Below, in pieces: positions 35,170 through 43,311 of a DNA stretch of 64,000 bases (position 1 is the first letter of the stretch; each line of letters opens with the position of its first letter). The stretch is from positions 727,998 through 791,997 of the forward strand of contig CAYNKA010000001.1 of assembly GCA_964397655.1 (NCBI GenBank), given 5' to 3'. The position numbers were made by a program, and so were the translations under genes. Under the pieces are notes generated by a model. That model was not told the origin of the DNA. It made no database searches and saw nothing but the letters and a program-made list of their open reading frames with translations. Origin of the DNA: CAYNKA01 sp964397655. Its GTDB lineage: Bacteria > Spirochaetota > Spirochaetia > DTKZ01.

Positions 35170-35529
35170 TTATTTTAAAAGACCGAAGCGGGGACCAAAT
35201 TTTACAAGGGTCTCTTCGAACGAAGAGAGCCCCGCGACCTCCTCGTTCTTCCCGGCGAGAAGCCGACGACAGGATTTGAGCGACCGTGAACCGTGAAAAA
35301 GGGCTTCGAGCTTTCGAGCCGAAAAGCCGAAATTTCGAAGATCCCCTTTCGTCATATGCGAAATTCTGGCATGCTGATTGAGCGGCCCGACTTCCATATG
35401 CATCATTCTGCCGGTACTCAAAGCGCCGAGGGCGAGCGCGCCGAAGGTCGATAGCCCGTCTTGCTTCAGCTCCGAAACGACGGAGGAGAGGCGGTTTTTT
35501 GCATTGACTTTTAGCTGCGCAGCCCGCAT
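35170..35529 (-). CDS. Hypothetical protein with probable leaderless start
   Basis: A 119-residue basic protein. ATG 35529 lies only 7 bases after a -10 box (TAATAT), so the transcript probably starts at the ATG itself; GTG 35535 is an alternative. It contains LSTFGALALGALSTGRMMHM, then a basic helical part. No family recognised. Its position resembles that of satellite regulators. Confidence 0.55.
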   Translation of the reverse strand: MRAAQLKVNAKNRLSSVVSELKQDGLSTFGALALGALSTGRMMHMEVGPLNQHARISHMTKGDLRNFGFSARKLEALFHGSRSLKSCRRLLAGKNEEVAGLSSFEETLVKFGPRFGLLK

Positions 35530-35535
35530 AATCAC

Positions 35536-35565
35536 ATATTACTACACGCTATCAGCATACGTCAA
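35536..35565 (-). promoter_or_regulatory. Promoter with a leaderless start site
   Basis: Minus strand TTGACG (35565-35560), 18-bp spacer, TAATAT (35541-35536), then the ATG at 35529. Confidence 0.55.
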
Positions 35566-35578
35566 GCGAATTCCGCTA

Positions 35579-35761
35579 TCAATAGGGTCTATTTTCATTT
35601 TTCTTGTAAACGACACTACCTATAGTGTCGTGCTTCGTGGTGTAGGTTCGATTCGGAGGGTTTGACTGTTGTTTTGCAACAGTGACATTTATTTGCTCCC
35701 TAAGCCGCGAAACCATCGAATTGTCTACCCCGCACCTCCGGGCTATCTCCCGATCAGACCA
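35579..35761 (-). pseudogene. ParB-like HTH protein fragment, minus strand
   Basis: Sixty codons reading WSDREIARRCGVDNSMV, then SRLREQI and RTYTTKH, ending at a stop at 35579. It is the same family as the plus-strand fragment at 29647. An in-frame stop lies three codons upstream, at the edge of iteron module C, so the 5' part is gone. It shares a 19-bp identical segment, in inverted orientation, with 29794-29812. Confidence 0.55.
35611..35630. repeat. Palindrome CGACACTA-CCTA-TAGTGTCG
   Basis: A perfect 8-bp inverted repeat within the ParB-like remnant, 46 bp upstream of the leaderless promoter -35. It could be an operator. Confidence 0.45.
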
Positions 35762-35762
35762 C

Positions 35763-35876
35763 GGTACCGCTTAGAAGTGGTACCCGGTACCGGGGCGGTA
35801 CCGCACTATTTCTATATCTCGCCGAGAATTAACCTTTTACGGTTCCGGGGTACCGCCTTTTCCAGGGGATGGTACA
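35763..35876 (-). repeat. GGTACC iteron module C (inverted copy)
   Basis: Five exact GGTACC sites at 35763, 35779, 35786, 35797 and 35849, plus GGTACA at 35871. The reverse complement of module B aligns to it without gaps, and first and last sites are again 108 bp apart. Confidence 0.8.
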
Positions 35877-35881
35877 GGGCC

Positions 35882-37222
35882 TTAGCCTTCCCTTGCTACC
35901 GGGAAATCAAGAATCTTCCCGAACATTTCCCCGGAAACCCGCTCCACTTCAAGGAAGTCCTTCTCCTCGGCATGGGCAGCGTAGTGCTGGAACATTTCAG
36001 CCGAAGCGTGGCCGGTTGTAAGCTGTACTTTTCGCGGATCGATCTGATCTGCCATGCGCGTTGAATAGAAATGTCGCCAAGAATGAAAGCATATTCCTCT
36101 TCGTTTCAATGACTCGGAAGCCTTCTTTTCCTCCTCGCCTGTCGCATCCTTACCCGCGGTCATGAGGACAAGCGCATCCCGTAGGCCATCCCGCAAGAAG
36201 TGAAAATCCATAGGCCTGGAGCGCATGGATACAGAATAGAAAATGAAGTCGTCTTCCTCGTTTCCGTGCGGATTCGATTCGCCAAGTTTCAAGAGCTCTT
36301 CCCGAATTTCCGGAAGCAGGGGAACGGTTCTTTCCGTGTTCGTTTTCGTCGTCTTGAGCCCGTCCCGCTCCGAGTAGGAATGACGGACGAAAAGACGATC
36401 TTCCCCTATGTCCGCGAAGCGTAGGCCGAGGACTTCCCCGGCGCGTAAGCCCGTCGTCATGGCGAGGAGATTTCCTACCCGGGAACGCTCATCCTTCCAT
36501 TTCATTTTGAAGAGTTTTCCGACCTCCTCGTCGGTAAGGATTCCCCGCTTCGCGGGAGTCCCGGAAAACTTCACGAGTCCTTCCCCTGGATTCGATGGAA
36601 TAAGTTCGTTCCTGAAAGCCCATCCGAGGGGAACGGTCCCGGAGTTCAAAATGACATTGATCGACTTCGGGGAAAGCCTCTTGTCCCCCAACCATAAGGA
36701 AAATTCTTTGAGGTCTGTTTTTCGAATCTCGGCGAGACGCTTCCCCTTGAAGTAATCAAACCAGTACTTTTTTGAACGCACCATCATTTCATAGCAATGC
36801 CGTTTCCCGATAGAATGCCCATGTGCGAGCTTTTCCCGGACGTAGGGCGATTTTTCATAGTTCCAGAATCGGGAAAGGAAGTCTTCGAGGAGTTCCGATC
36901 CTGGGCCGGCCTTGACTATCGCTGTTTCAATGAGTCCCTTTACCTTGAGGGCTTCTACGATTCGAGAAGCATCTTCAGGTGTTAGCGTTGACCTCCGGAT
37001 GTTCTCCAGGATCGTGCCGATGGAAAAGAAGTCCTCCGGGGATCTACGCTTCCTATTCCGTCCTGTCGGAATTCCGTCACGTAGCCATTCGGCGACGACA
37101 AGAACCGCTTCGTCACGGTCCGCCTTTCCCGTGCTTTTTGCGGTCATGTATTTCTTCGTTTCGGGGTTCAAGAATTGGACGTAAAAAACTTCATCGCGGA
37201 GGAATAACGAAAAACGGCGCAT
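35882..37222 (-). CDS. Tyrosine recombinase (satellite integrase)
   Basis: A 446-residue phage-type integrase with an N-terminal arm-binding domain, a SAM-like core-binding domain and the catalytic domain. Catalytic residues are Arg260 (TTGLRAGE), His380-x-x-Arg383 (HSWRH), His405 (TTGHAS) and Tyr414. It lies 117 bp from attR and reads away from the tRNA in the same direction, so read-through from the tRNA promoter could contribute to its expression. It should catalyse integration into the tRNA-fMet anticodon region. Confidence 0.95.
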   Translation of the reverse strand: MRRFSLFLRDEVFYVQFLNPETKKYMTAKSTGKADRDEAVLVVAEWLRDGIPTGRNRKRRSPEDFFSIGTILENIRRSTLTPEDASRIVEALKVKGLIETAIVKAGPGSELLEDFLSRFWNYEKSPYVREKLAHGHSIGKRHCYEMMVRSKKYWFDYFKGKRLAEIRKTDLKEFSLWLGDKRLSPKSINVILNSGTVPLGWAFRNELIPSNPGEGLVKFSGTPAKRGILTDEEVGKLFKMKWKDERSRVGNLLAMTTGLRAGEVLGLRFADIGEDRLFVRHSYSERDGLKTTKTNTERTVPLLPEIREELLKLGESNPHGNEEDDFIFYSVSMRSRPMDFHFLRDGLRDALVLMTAGKDATGEEEKKASESLKRRGICFHSWRHFYSTRMADQIDPRKVQLTTGHASAEMFQHYAAHAEEKDFLEVERVSGEMFGKILDFPVAREG

Positions 37223-37338
37223 CTTCCCTATCCTTCGAGAAAACTGCTTTTCTTACAGTCTTCTCACACTGGATTTTTAGGAAAAGCGCCGTTATTCGGT
37301 GGCTTTTGCCATTTCCTTACAAAGTAAGGTTTTAACTA

Positions 37339-37380
37339 TAGCAGGGGTAGGACTCGAACCTACGACCTCCGGGTTATGAG
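37339..37380. repeat. attR (42 bp, within intact tRNA-fMet)
   Basis: Identical to attL at 27973-28014. It covers the tRNA from the anticodon to its 3' end. Confidence 0.88.
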
Positions 37381-37411
37381 CCCGACGAGCTGCCAACTGC
37401 TCTACCCTGCG
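37339..37411 (-). tRNA. tRNA-fMet (initiator, CAT anticodon)
   Basis: A 73-base tRNA. Anticodon loop CTCATAA is flanked by three G-C pairs (GGG/CCC), A11-U24 is in the D stem and C1 is unpaired with U72: the marks of an initiator. CCA is not encoded. Its 3' 42 bases now come from the integrated element, which reconstitutes the gene. Confidence 0.9.
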
Positions 37412-37465
37412 TCGTTGTTGGAAGAACATACATCTAAAGAAGAAAATAGTCAAGCACCCGGAATC

Positions 37466-38149
37466 TCAAACGGAAAAAATCTGCATTCTTCCTTCCTCTT
37501 CGTCCTTATCGACTGCGGACCGATAGAGCCGGACCATGACGCCGAGCGAGAGAAGGACGGACGGCAGGGTGACGAGGGCGATCCACGAATCGAAGAAGAG
37601 GAGAAAATCGTAGAGTCCGTGAATCGATACCGCGGCGAGAAGCCCCTTTCCGAAACTGGGACGGTGGGAAAACTTCGACAATCCGATGTAATATCCGAGT
37701 ATTCCGGACGCCGCGGCATGAAGCGGGACCGACGTCAATCCTCTGAGAAGGAAGATCAGGGGGTCGGAGAAGGAGAAGAACAGGTTCTCGAAGAAGGCGA
37801 ACCCCATTCCCGCGGCCACGGCCAGGACTACGCCGTCGGAAATTCTCCTGAAATCCCTCTTCCGGTAGAAGAAGAGCTTCACGGCGAGGAATTTCGAGCT
37901 TTCTTCCACCAGCGCTATGACGATAAACGCCTTGACGAAATCCTTGAGCGGGCCGGCGAGATGGTTTTCATAGGGCCGCAGGAAGAGTTCCAGCGTCAGA
38001 GCAGGAACGACCGCGAGGAATCCCGCGAAAAAGGCCGGCATGATCGATCGGGAAGGTTCTCTCAGCCTCCGGTTTCTTCGAACGAGAAAAACCAATACGG
38101 CGAACGAGGGTATTCCCGCCATCAGGAAATTATAGAAGATCAACAACAC
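37466..38149 (-). CDS. PrsW-family intramembrane protease
   Basis: A 227-residue protein with about seven to eight transmembrane segments. PrsW motifs are visible: LVEESSKF (EE), FFENLFF and two His positions (LHAAASG, SIHGLYDF). The family cleaves membrane proteins such as anti-sigma factors. The start GTG 38149 has GGAGG eight bases upstream, 23 bp after hisC. Confidence 0.75.
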   Translation of the reverse strand: MLLIFYNFLMAGIPSFAVLVFLVRRNRRLREPSRSIMPAFFAGFLAVVPALTLELFLRPYENHLAGPLKDFVKAFIVIALVEESSKFLAVKLFFYRKRDFRRISDGVVLAVAAGMGFAFFENLFFSFSDPLIFLLRGLTSVPLHAAASGILGYYIGLSKFSHRPSFGKGLLAAVSIHGLYDFLLFFDSWIALVTLPSVLLSLGVMVRLYRSAVDKDEEEGRMQIFSV

Positions 38150-38172
38150 GCGGTCGGCCTCCGAGGGCGGTG

Positions 38173-39225
38173 TTACAGCACCTTCTTCAGGCTGTCGATG
38201 AATTTCTCGTTCTGCTCCCGGGTTCCTACGGTCACGCGGATCCAGTCGTCCAGGCCGAAGGATTTGAGCGGCCGGATGGTGACTCCGAGATCCATGACCT
38301 TCCTGAACACCTCGACGCAGTCTTTTTTGACCCGAACGCAGACGAAATTCGCCTCGGTCGGATAGTAGGCGAGGCCGAGCTTGTCGAATTCGCCGTAGAG
38401 ATAGGCCTTGCCCTCGTTGTTCACGGCTATGGACCGCTTCACGAACTCGACGTCGTCGGCCGCGGCGTACGCGGCTTCCTGCGCGACGAGGTTGACGTTG
38501 AACGGGGTTTTCGCCTTGAGGAGGTCGGAAACCACATCTTCCCGCGCGATCGCGTAGCCGACTCGGAGGCCGGCGAGCCCGTAGATCTTGGAAAAGGTCC
38601 TGAGGATGACGAGGTTGGAATGATCTTTCAGAAGAGTCTTCGAATCGGGAAAATCCTTCCTGGTGTTGTACTCGAAATAGGCCTCGTCGCTCACGACCAG
38701 AACGTCTTCGGGCACCTTCCGGAGAAAGGCGACGAACTCGTCGTGCCCGTAGGTCGTGCCCGTGGGATTGTTCGGATTGCAGAGAAACACGACGCGGGTA
38801 TCCTTGTCTACCAGGCCGGCGATCGCGTCGAGCTGGAATTTGCCATCCTTCATCTCCGCGTACTTCATCCTGCCGCCGAAGAGCGTAGCAGCGAAAGTGT
38901 ATTCGGAAAAGGTCGTCGTCGACGTCACCGCGTTCGATCCTTCCTCGATGTAGGCGCCCGCGATGAGGCAGAGCACCTCGTCCGAACCGTTCCCGAAAAC
39001 GAGGTTCCCGGGGCCGATTCCCAGCATAGAGGCGACCTTCTCCCTGAGCCGCACCGCGGATGCGTCGGGATAGAGGAAGACGTCGGGCGCGAGGTTGCGG
39101 ATTCTTTCCATCGCCTTCGGGGAAGGCCCGAGAGGATTCTCGTTCGAGGCGAGCTTGATGGCTCCTTCCTTGAGAACGCCGGGGGAATAGGGATGAATGG
39201 TTTTCAGAGCTTTTCGCAGTTTCAT
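38173..39225 (-). CDS. hisC: Histidinol-phosphate aminotransferase (HisC-like)
   Basis: A 350-residue class I/II PLP aminotransferase. The PLP Lys is in RTFSKIYGLAGLRVGY; ASNENPLGPS and CNPNNPTGT are the substrate and cofactor loops. HisC makes L-histidinol phosphate in histidine synthesis. No other his genes are adjacent, so an aromatic or broad-range aminotransferase role is also possible. Confidence 0.85.
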   Translation of the reverse strand: MKLRKALKTIHPYSPGVLKEGAIKLASNENPLGPSPKAMERIRNLAPDVFLYPDASAVRLREKVASMLGIGPGNLVFGNGSDEVLCLIAGAYIEEGSNAVTSTTTFSEYTFAATLFGGRMKYAEMKDGKFQLDAIAGLVDKDTRVVFLCNPNNPTGTTYGHDEFVAFLRKVPEDVLVVSDEAYFEYNTRKDFPDSKTLLKDHSNLVILRTFSKIYGLAGLRVGYAIAREDVVSDLLKAKTPFNVNLVAQEAAYAAADDVEFVKRSIAVNNEGKAYLYGEFDKLGLAYYPTEANFVCVRVKKDCVEVFRKVMDLGVTIRPLKSFGLDDWIRVTVGTREQNEKFIDSLKKVL

Positions 39226-39328
39226 GGATTCGTCTCGCTTTCTTCGATTGTCGCCATCTTGCGGTCCGGGACCGATTTATACTATCCGATGCCTTTCCAG
39301 GCGTCAAGCCGGATGAAACGGAAAGATC

Positions 39329-39553
39329 TCAGGCTCGGGACCGACCCGGCGGATTCTTCAGAAAGAACTCGTGCTCTTCCCGAAGGTCGAGCAGGAGATC
39401 CTTGAGCACCATCTCCCTCGAGGAGTCGGTGGTCGTCGCGAAAATGAGTTCCTTCGCATTCGGCGATACAGTTTTTACCGCACGGAGCACAGCGAGGGCC
39501 TCCTCGTCGGAGAACCCGTCGAGGATGAGCGTCCTGTAATTCCCATCCGCCAT
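39329..39553 (-). CDS. DUF3783-type small protein
   Basis: A 74-residue protein: YRTLILDGFSDEEALAVLRA, then an acidic helical end. It matches the short DUF3783-like pattern of a ferredoxin-like fold. I start at ATG 39553 (AGGGGG upstream); GTG 39559 is in frame. It lies 13 bp after the cation transporter gene. Confidence 0.55.
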   Translation of the reverse strand: MADGNYRTLILDGFSDEEALAVLRAVKTVSPNAKELIFATTTDSSREMVLKDLLLDLREEHEFFLKNPPGRSRA

Positions 39554-39566
39554 CTTCACCCCCTGT

Positions 39567-40502
39567 TCATGCTTTTTCGTCGTCGCGGAGCTCGCTCTCC
39601 GAAAGCCCGAAGCTCTCGTCGACCTCCTCGTTGCCGCATGGTTCGACGTGGACCATCACGTCGTAGACGTTGTCGATCCGGCTCCTGACCGCCCGTTCCA
39701 CCTCGACCGCGATGTCGTGGGCCTCGGCGACCGAAAGTCTCGGATCGACTTCGATGTCGAGGTCAACGTCGTACATCGCTGCGATTTTTCTTATGCGCGC
39801 CCTGTGAGGATTGCTCGCCCCGCGCACCGATCTCACGGCATCGAAGATCGAGCGGTACAATCCCGAATCCGTCGTTCCGTCCATGAGCTCGAGATTCACG
39901 TCGAGAAAGATGCCGACCGCGGTCTTCATGACCCAGAATCCGACGAGGATCGCCATGATCGGATCGAAAACCGGCATATCGAGGATGAAGGTGAAGAACA
40001 GGCCTACGAAGACCGAGGCCGAAATGATGACGTCGTTCCTCATGTTCTTGCCGTTGGCTATGAGAAGGCTGCTCGCGTACTTCTTTCCGACGGAGAACTG
40101 ACTCCAGGCGAGCAGGAGCTTCCCCGCTACGGATATCGCGGTCACCGCCAGAGCCATCTTTTCCGGCATGCGTGCCGGGACGGGATCCCGAAGATCGTGG
40201 ATCGTCGTGAGGACGAGCTGGGCTCCTGCGAAGAAGATCACAAAAGCGAGGAGCGTCGTCGCCATGGTTTCCGCCCGCCCGTGCCCGTAGGGATGCTCCT
40301 GATCCGAGGGCTGGATCATGATCCTGGTGGCCACGAGCGCCACGACGGAAATGATCACGTCGGTCGAGGAATCAATGCCGTCTCCGATGACCGCGAGACT
40401 GCCTGCCGTGAAACCCACGACAATCTTCAGAGCTGCGAGAATACCGTTTCCGAGGAGGGCTACGACCGAGGCTGCGGTGACGGCCCTGTTGCGCTCGTTC
40501 AT
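39567..40502 (-). CDS. Cation diffusion facilitator (metal efflux)
   Basis: A 311-residue CDF transporter with six membrane segments. The TM2 metal site is DGIDSSTD, followed by HPYGHGRAE. TM5 is shifted to NDVIIS, where Zn/Fe exporters have HxxxD, so Asn replaces His, a pattern found in Mn-selective members. The cytosolic C-terminal domain (YDVDLDIEVDPRLSVAEAHD) is complete. It exports Mn2+, Zn2+ or Fe2+. The ORF is open beyond 40502, but the membrane fold starts here. Confidence 0.85.
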   Translation of the reverse strand: MNERNRAVTAASVVALLGNGILAALKIVVGFTAGSLAVIGDGIDSSTDVIISVVALVATRIMIQPSDQEHPYGHGRAETMATTLLAFVIFFAGAQLVLTTIHDLRDPVPARMPEKMALAVTAISVAGKLLLAWSQFSVGKKYASSLLIANGKNMRNDVIISASVFVGLFFTFILDMPVFDPIMAILVGFWVMKTAVGIFLDVNLELMDGTTDSGLYRSIFDAVRSVRGASNPHRARIRKIAAMYDVDLDIEVDPRLSVAEAHDIAVEVERAVRSRIDNVYDVMVHVEPCGNEEVDESFGLSESELRDDEKA

Positions 40503-40605
40503 AGCCGTATAATCTATCGGATTCGCGGATTTCTGACAATGGAACGACGCTCGGCGCAGACGGTCGGCGATATTGCGAAAACCCGGCGGGTCGGAGACGA
40601 GGAAT

Positions 40606-40634
40606 TTGCCTCGTGGCCGGCATCTCCGTATATT
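40606..40634 (+). promoter_or_regulatory. Promoter of clpB
   Basis: TTGCCT (40606-40611), 17-bp spacer, TATATT (40629-40634), giving a leader of about 50 bases. I see no CIRCE element. Confidence 0.55.
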
Positions 40635-40692
40635 GAAGACGAACCAACGGAACACGAAAGCGGCCGCTTCAAGGACAAGGCAGGAAAATACC

Positions 40693-43266
40693 ATGCTCTA
40701 CGACAAAATGACGATCAAAACCCAGGAGGCGCTCCAGGAGGCCTCCGGCATCGCCCATACCTACAACCACCAGCTCCTCGAGGGGGAGCACATTCTCCTC
40801 GCGCTGCTCAGGCAGGAGGACGGCATCGTGCCTCCCCTCCTCGACAGGCTCGGCGTGAACCGCCGGGATTTCGAGCGGCAGGTGGAGAGAAGCCTCGAGG
40901 CCAAGCCCAAGGTCTACGGGGAGGGCACGCAGATGCATCTCTCCTCCCAGGCGGGGAAGATCGTGGCCCGTGCGGAGAAGGAGGCCGAGGACCTCAAGGA
41001 CGAATACACGAGCACCGAGCATCTCCTCCTCTCCATGATCGAGGAGGGCGGCGGCCTCGGGGACCTGCTCAAGCGTGCGGGGATCACCCGCGACGGCATC
41101 CTGAAGAGCCTGAAAGAACTTAGGGGCAACACCCGAGTGACCGACCAGAATCCGGAAAACAAGTACCAGGTGCTGGAAAAATACTGCCGCGACCTCACGG
41201 CCCTGGCACGGAAGGAAAAGCTCGATCCCGTGATCGGCAGGGACGAGGAGATAAGGCGCGTCATGCAGGTCCTCTCCAGGAGGACGAAGAACAATCCGGT
41301 CCTCATCGGAGAGCCGGGCGTCGGCAAGACGGCCATAGCCGAAGGGCTCGCCCGACGAATCGTCTCGGGCGACGTCCCGGATTCCCTCAAGAACAAGCGC
41401 CTCCTCGCCCTCGACCTCGGTTCGCTCGTCGCCGGAACCAAGTTCCGCGGCGAATTCGAGGAGCGGTTCAAGGCCGTGATCAAGGAGATAGCCGAGTCGG
41501 ACGGGGACATCATCCTCTTCATCGACGAGCTCCACACCCTCGTGGGCGCGGGCGCCGCCGAGGGTTCCATGGACGCCTCGAATCTCCTCAAGCCGGCACT
41601 CGCCCGCGGGGAGATCCACACCGTAGGGGCCACGACGCTCGACGAATACCGCAAGCACATCGAGAAGGACGCCGCCCTCGAACGGCGCTTCCAGCCCGTG
41701 TTCACCGGCGAGCCGTCGGTCGAGGACACCGTCGCCATCCTCCGCGGCCTCAAGGAGCGTTACGAGGTCCATCACGGCGTAAGGATCAAGGACGAGGCGC
41801 TCATCGCGGCGGCGACGCTCTCGAACCGCTACATCACGAGCCGTTTCCTTCCGGACAAGGCCATCGACCTCGTGGACGAGGCCGCGAGCCGCCTCAAGAT
41901 GGAGATCGAGAGCCAACCGACCGAGCTCGACCAGATCGAACGGAAGATCCTCCAGCTCACGATCGAGAAGCAGGCGCTCGGCCGAGAGGAGGATCCCGCC
42001 TCCAGGGAAAGGCTCGACAAGATCGAGAAGGAGCTCGCCGAACTCCAGGAGAAACGCAATGCAATGCACCTCCAATGGACGAACGAAAAGTCCATCATCG
42101 AGGAGATACGCGCGCTCAAGCAGAAGCTCGAGAACTTGAGCATAGAGGAGACCCGCTACGAACGGGAGGGGAACCTTTCGAAGGCTGCTGAAATCAAGCA
42201 CGGCCTCATACCCCAGTCCGAGCGGGAACTCGACGAGAAGACGAAGAAGCTCGAATCCCTGCAGGGCGAGAGCCAGCTTCTCCGCGAGGAGGTGTCCGAG
42301 GAGGACATCGCCCGCGTGGTCTCCCTGTGGACCGGGATACCGGTCTCGAAGATGCTCGCTTCCGAGATGGCCAAGCTCCTCGAACTCGAAGGCATCCTCG
42401 CGAAACGGGTCGTGGGACAGAAGGACGCGATCCGCGTGGTCTCGGACGCCATAAGGCGGAACAAGAGCGGCCTTTCCGACGTGAACCGCCCGCTCGGCAC
42501 CTTCCTCTTCCTCGGGCCCACCGGTGTCGGGAAGACCGAGCTCGCCAAGACCCTCGCCGACTTCCTCTTCAACGACGAGAAGGCTCTCACGCGCATCGAC
42601 ATGAGCGAATATATGGAAAAGCACTCGGTCTCGCGCCTCATCGGAGCCCCCCCCGGATACGTCGGCTACGATCAGGGAGGCCAGCTCACCGAGGTGGTGA
42701 GGAGAAGACCGTATTCCGTGGTGCTCTTCGACGAGATCGAGAAAGCCCACCCGGACGTGTTCAACGTCCTCCTCCAGCTCCTCGACGAGGGTCGTCTCAC
42801 CGACGGACAGGGCAGGCACGTGGACTTCAGGAACACGATCATCATCCTGACGAGCAACCTCGGCAGCGACCTCATCCTGAACGCGCCGGATCCGGACAAG
42901 ATCCGCACCGAAATCGACCTCCTCCTCAAGGCGACGTTCAAGCCCGAGTTCCTGAACCGGCTCGACGAGATCGTCATGTTCCACCGCCTCGGCAAAGCGG
43001 AAATCCTCTCCATCGTCACCCTCGAGCTCGCCAAAATCGAGAAGCGGCTCGCCGAAAAGAAGATCACGCTCTCCGTCGAGCCCGCTGCGAAGAAATTCCT
43101 CGCCGAAAGCGGCTACGATCCGGCCTTCGGAGCGCGGCCCCTCAAGCGGACCATCCAGAACCTCGTCCAGAACGAACTCGCGAAACGAGTCCTCTCGGGA
43201 GAAATCCAGGAAGGCGGGAACGTGAAGATAAGGGAAAAGAACGGAAATCTCGAATTCGCGTGTTGA
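40693..43266 (+). CDS. clpB: ClpB disaggregase (Hsp100)
   Basis: An 857-residue AAA+ chaperone. It has the N-domain repeats, first Walker A GEPGVGKT (about residue 206), the long middle coiled coil (residues about 400-525) that separates ClpB from ClpA/C, and second Walker A GPTGVGKT (about residue 608). The C-terminal domain is complete. It refolds aggregates with DnaK. The start ATG 40693 follows AGGCAGGAAA. Confidence 0.97.
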   Translation: MLYDKMTIKTQEALQEASGIAHTYNHQLLEGEHILLALLRQEDGIVPPLLDRLGVNRRDFERQVERSLEAKPKVYGEGTQMHLSSQAGKIVARAEKEAEDLKDEYTSTEHLLLSMIEEGGGLGDLLKRAGITRDGILKSLKELRGNTRVTDQNPENKYQVLEKYCRDLTALARKEKLDPVIGRDEEIRRVMQVLSRRTKNNPVLIGEPGVGKTAIAEGLARRIVSGDVPDSLKNKRLLALDLGSLVAGTKFRGEFEERFKAVIKEIAESDGDIILFIDELHTLVGAGAAEGSMDASNLLKPALARGEIHTVGATTLDEYRKHIEKDAALERRFQPVFTGEPSVEDTVAILRGLKERYEVHHGVRIKDEALIAAATLSNRYITSRFLPDKAIDLVDEAASRLKMEIESQPTELDQIERKILQLTIEKQALGREEDPASRERLDKIEKELAELQEKRNAMHLQWTNEKSIIEEIRALKQKLENLSIEETRYEREGNLSKAAEIKHGLIPQSERELDEKTKKLESLQGESQLLREEVSEEDIARVVSLWTGIPVSKMLASEMAKLLELEGILAKRVVGQKDAIRVVSDAIRRNKSGLSDVNRPLGTFLFLGPTGVGKTELAKTLADFLFNDEKALTRIDMSEYMEKHSVSRLIGAPPGYVGYDQGGQLTEVVRRRPYSVVLFDEIEKAHPDVFNVLLQLLDEGRLTDGQGRHVDFRNTIIILTSNLGSDLILNAPDPDKIRTEIDLLLKATFKPEFLNRLDEIVMFHRLGKAEILSIVTLELAKIEKRLAEKKITLSVEPAAKKFLAESGYDPAFGARPLKRTIQNLVQNELAKRVLSGEIQEGGNVKIREKNGNLEFAC

Positions 43267-43311
43267 CTTCGTCGTGTGAATCGTTGAAGAATGCCGGAAT
43301 CCGGAGGAGTC

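Larger units (their letters stand above)
27973..37380. mobile_element. Capsid-encoding phage-satellite-like element integrated in tRNA-fMet
   Basis: A 9.4-kb element bounded by 42-bp direct repeats. Nearly all genes run on the minus strand: integrase, a small protein with a leaderless start, AlpA-like, two small proteins, DUF3631-type primase/helicase, HK97 prohead protease, major capsid, two small proteins, HNH endonuclease, P27 terminase small subunit, then a separate cluster of three small genes with a divergent ribbon-helix-helix regulator. There is no terminase large subunit, portal, head-tail or tail gene. This is the content of capsid-forming phage-inducible islands, which need a helper phage for the rest. 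It could also be a decayed prophage, but the coupled overlaps suggest an intact streamlined unit. Confidence 0.8.
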
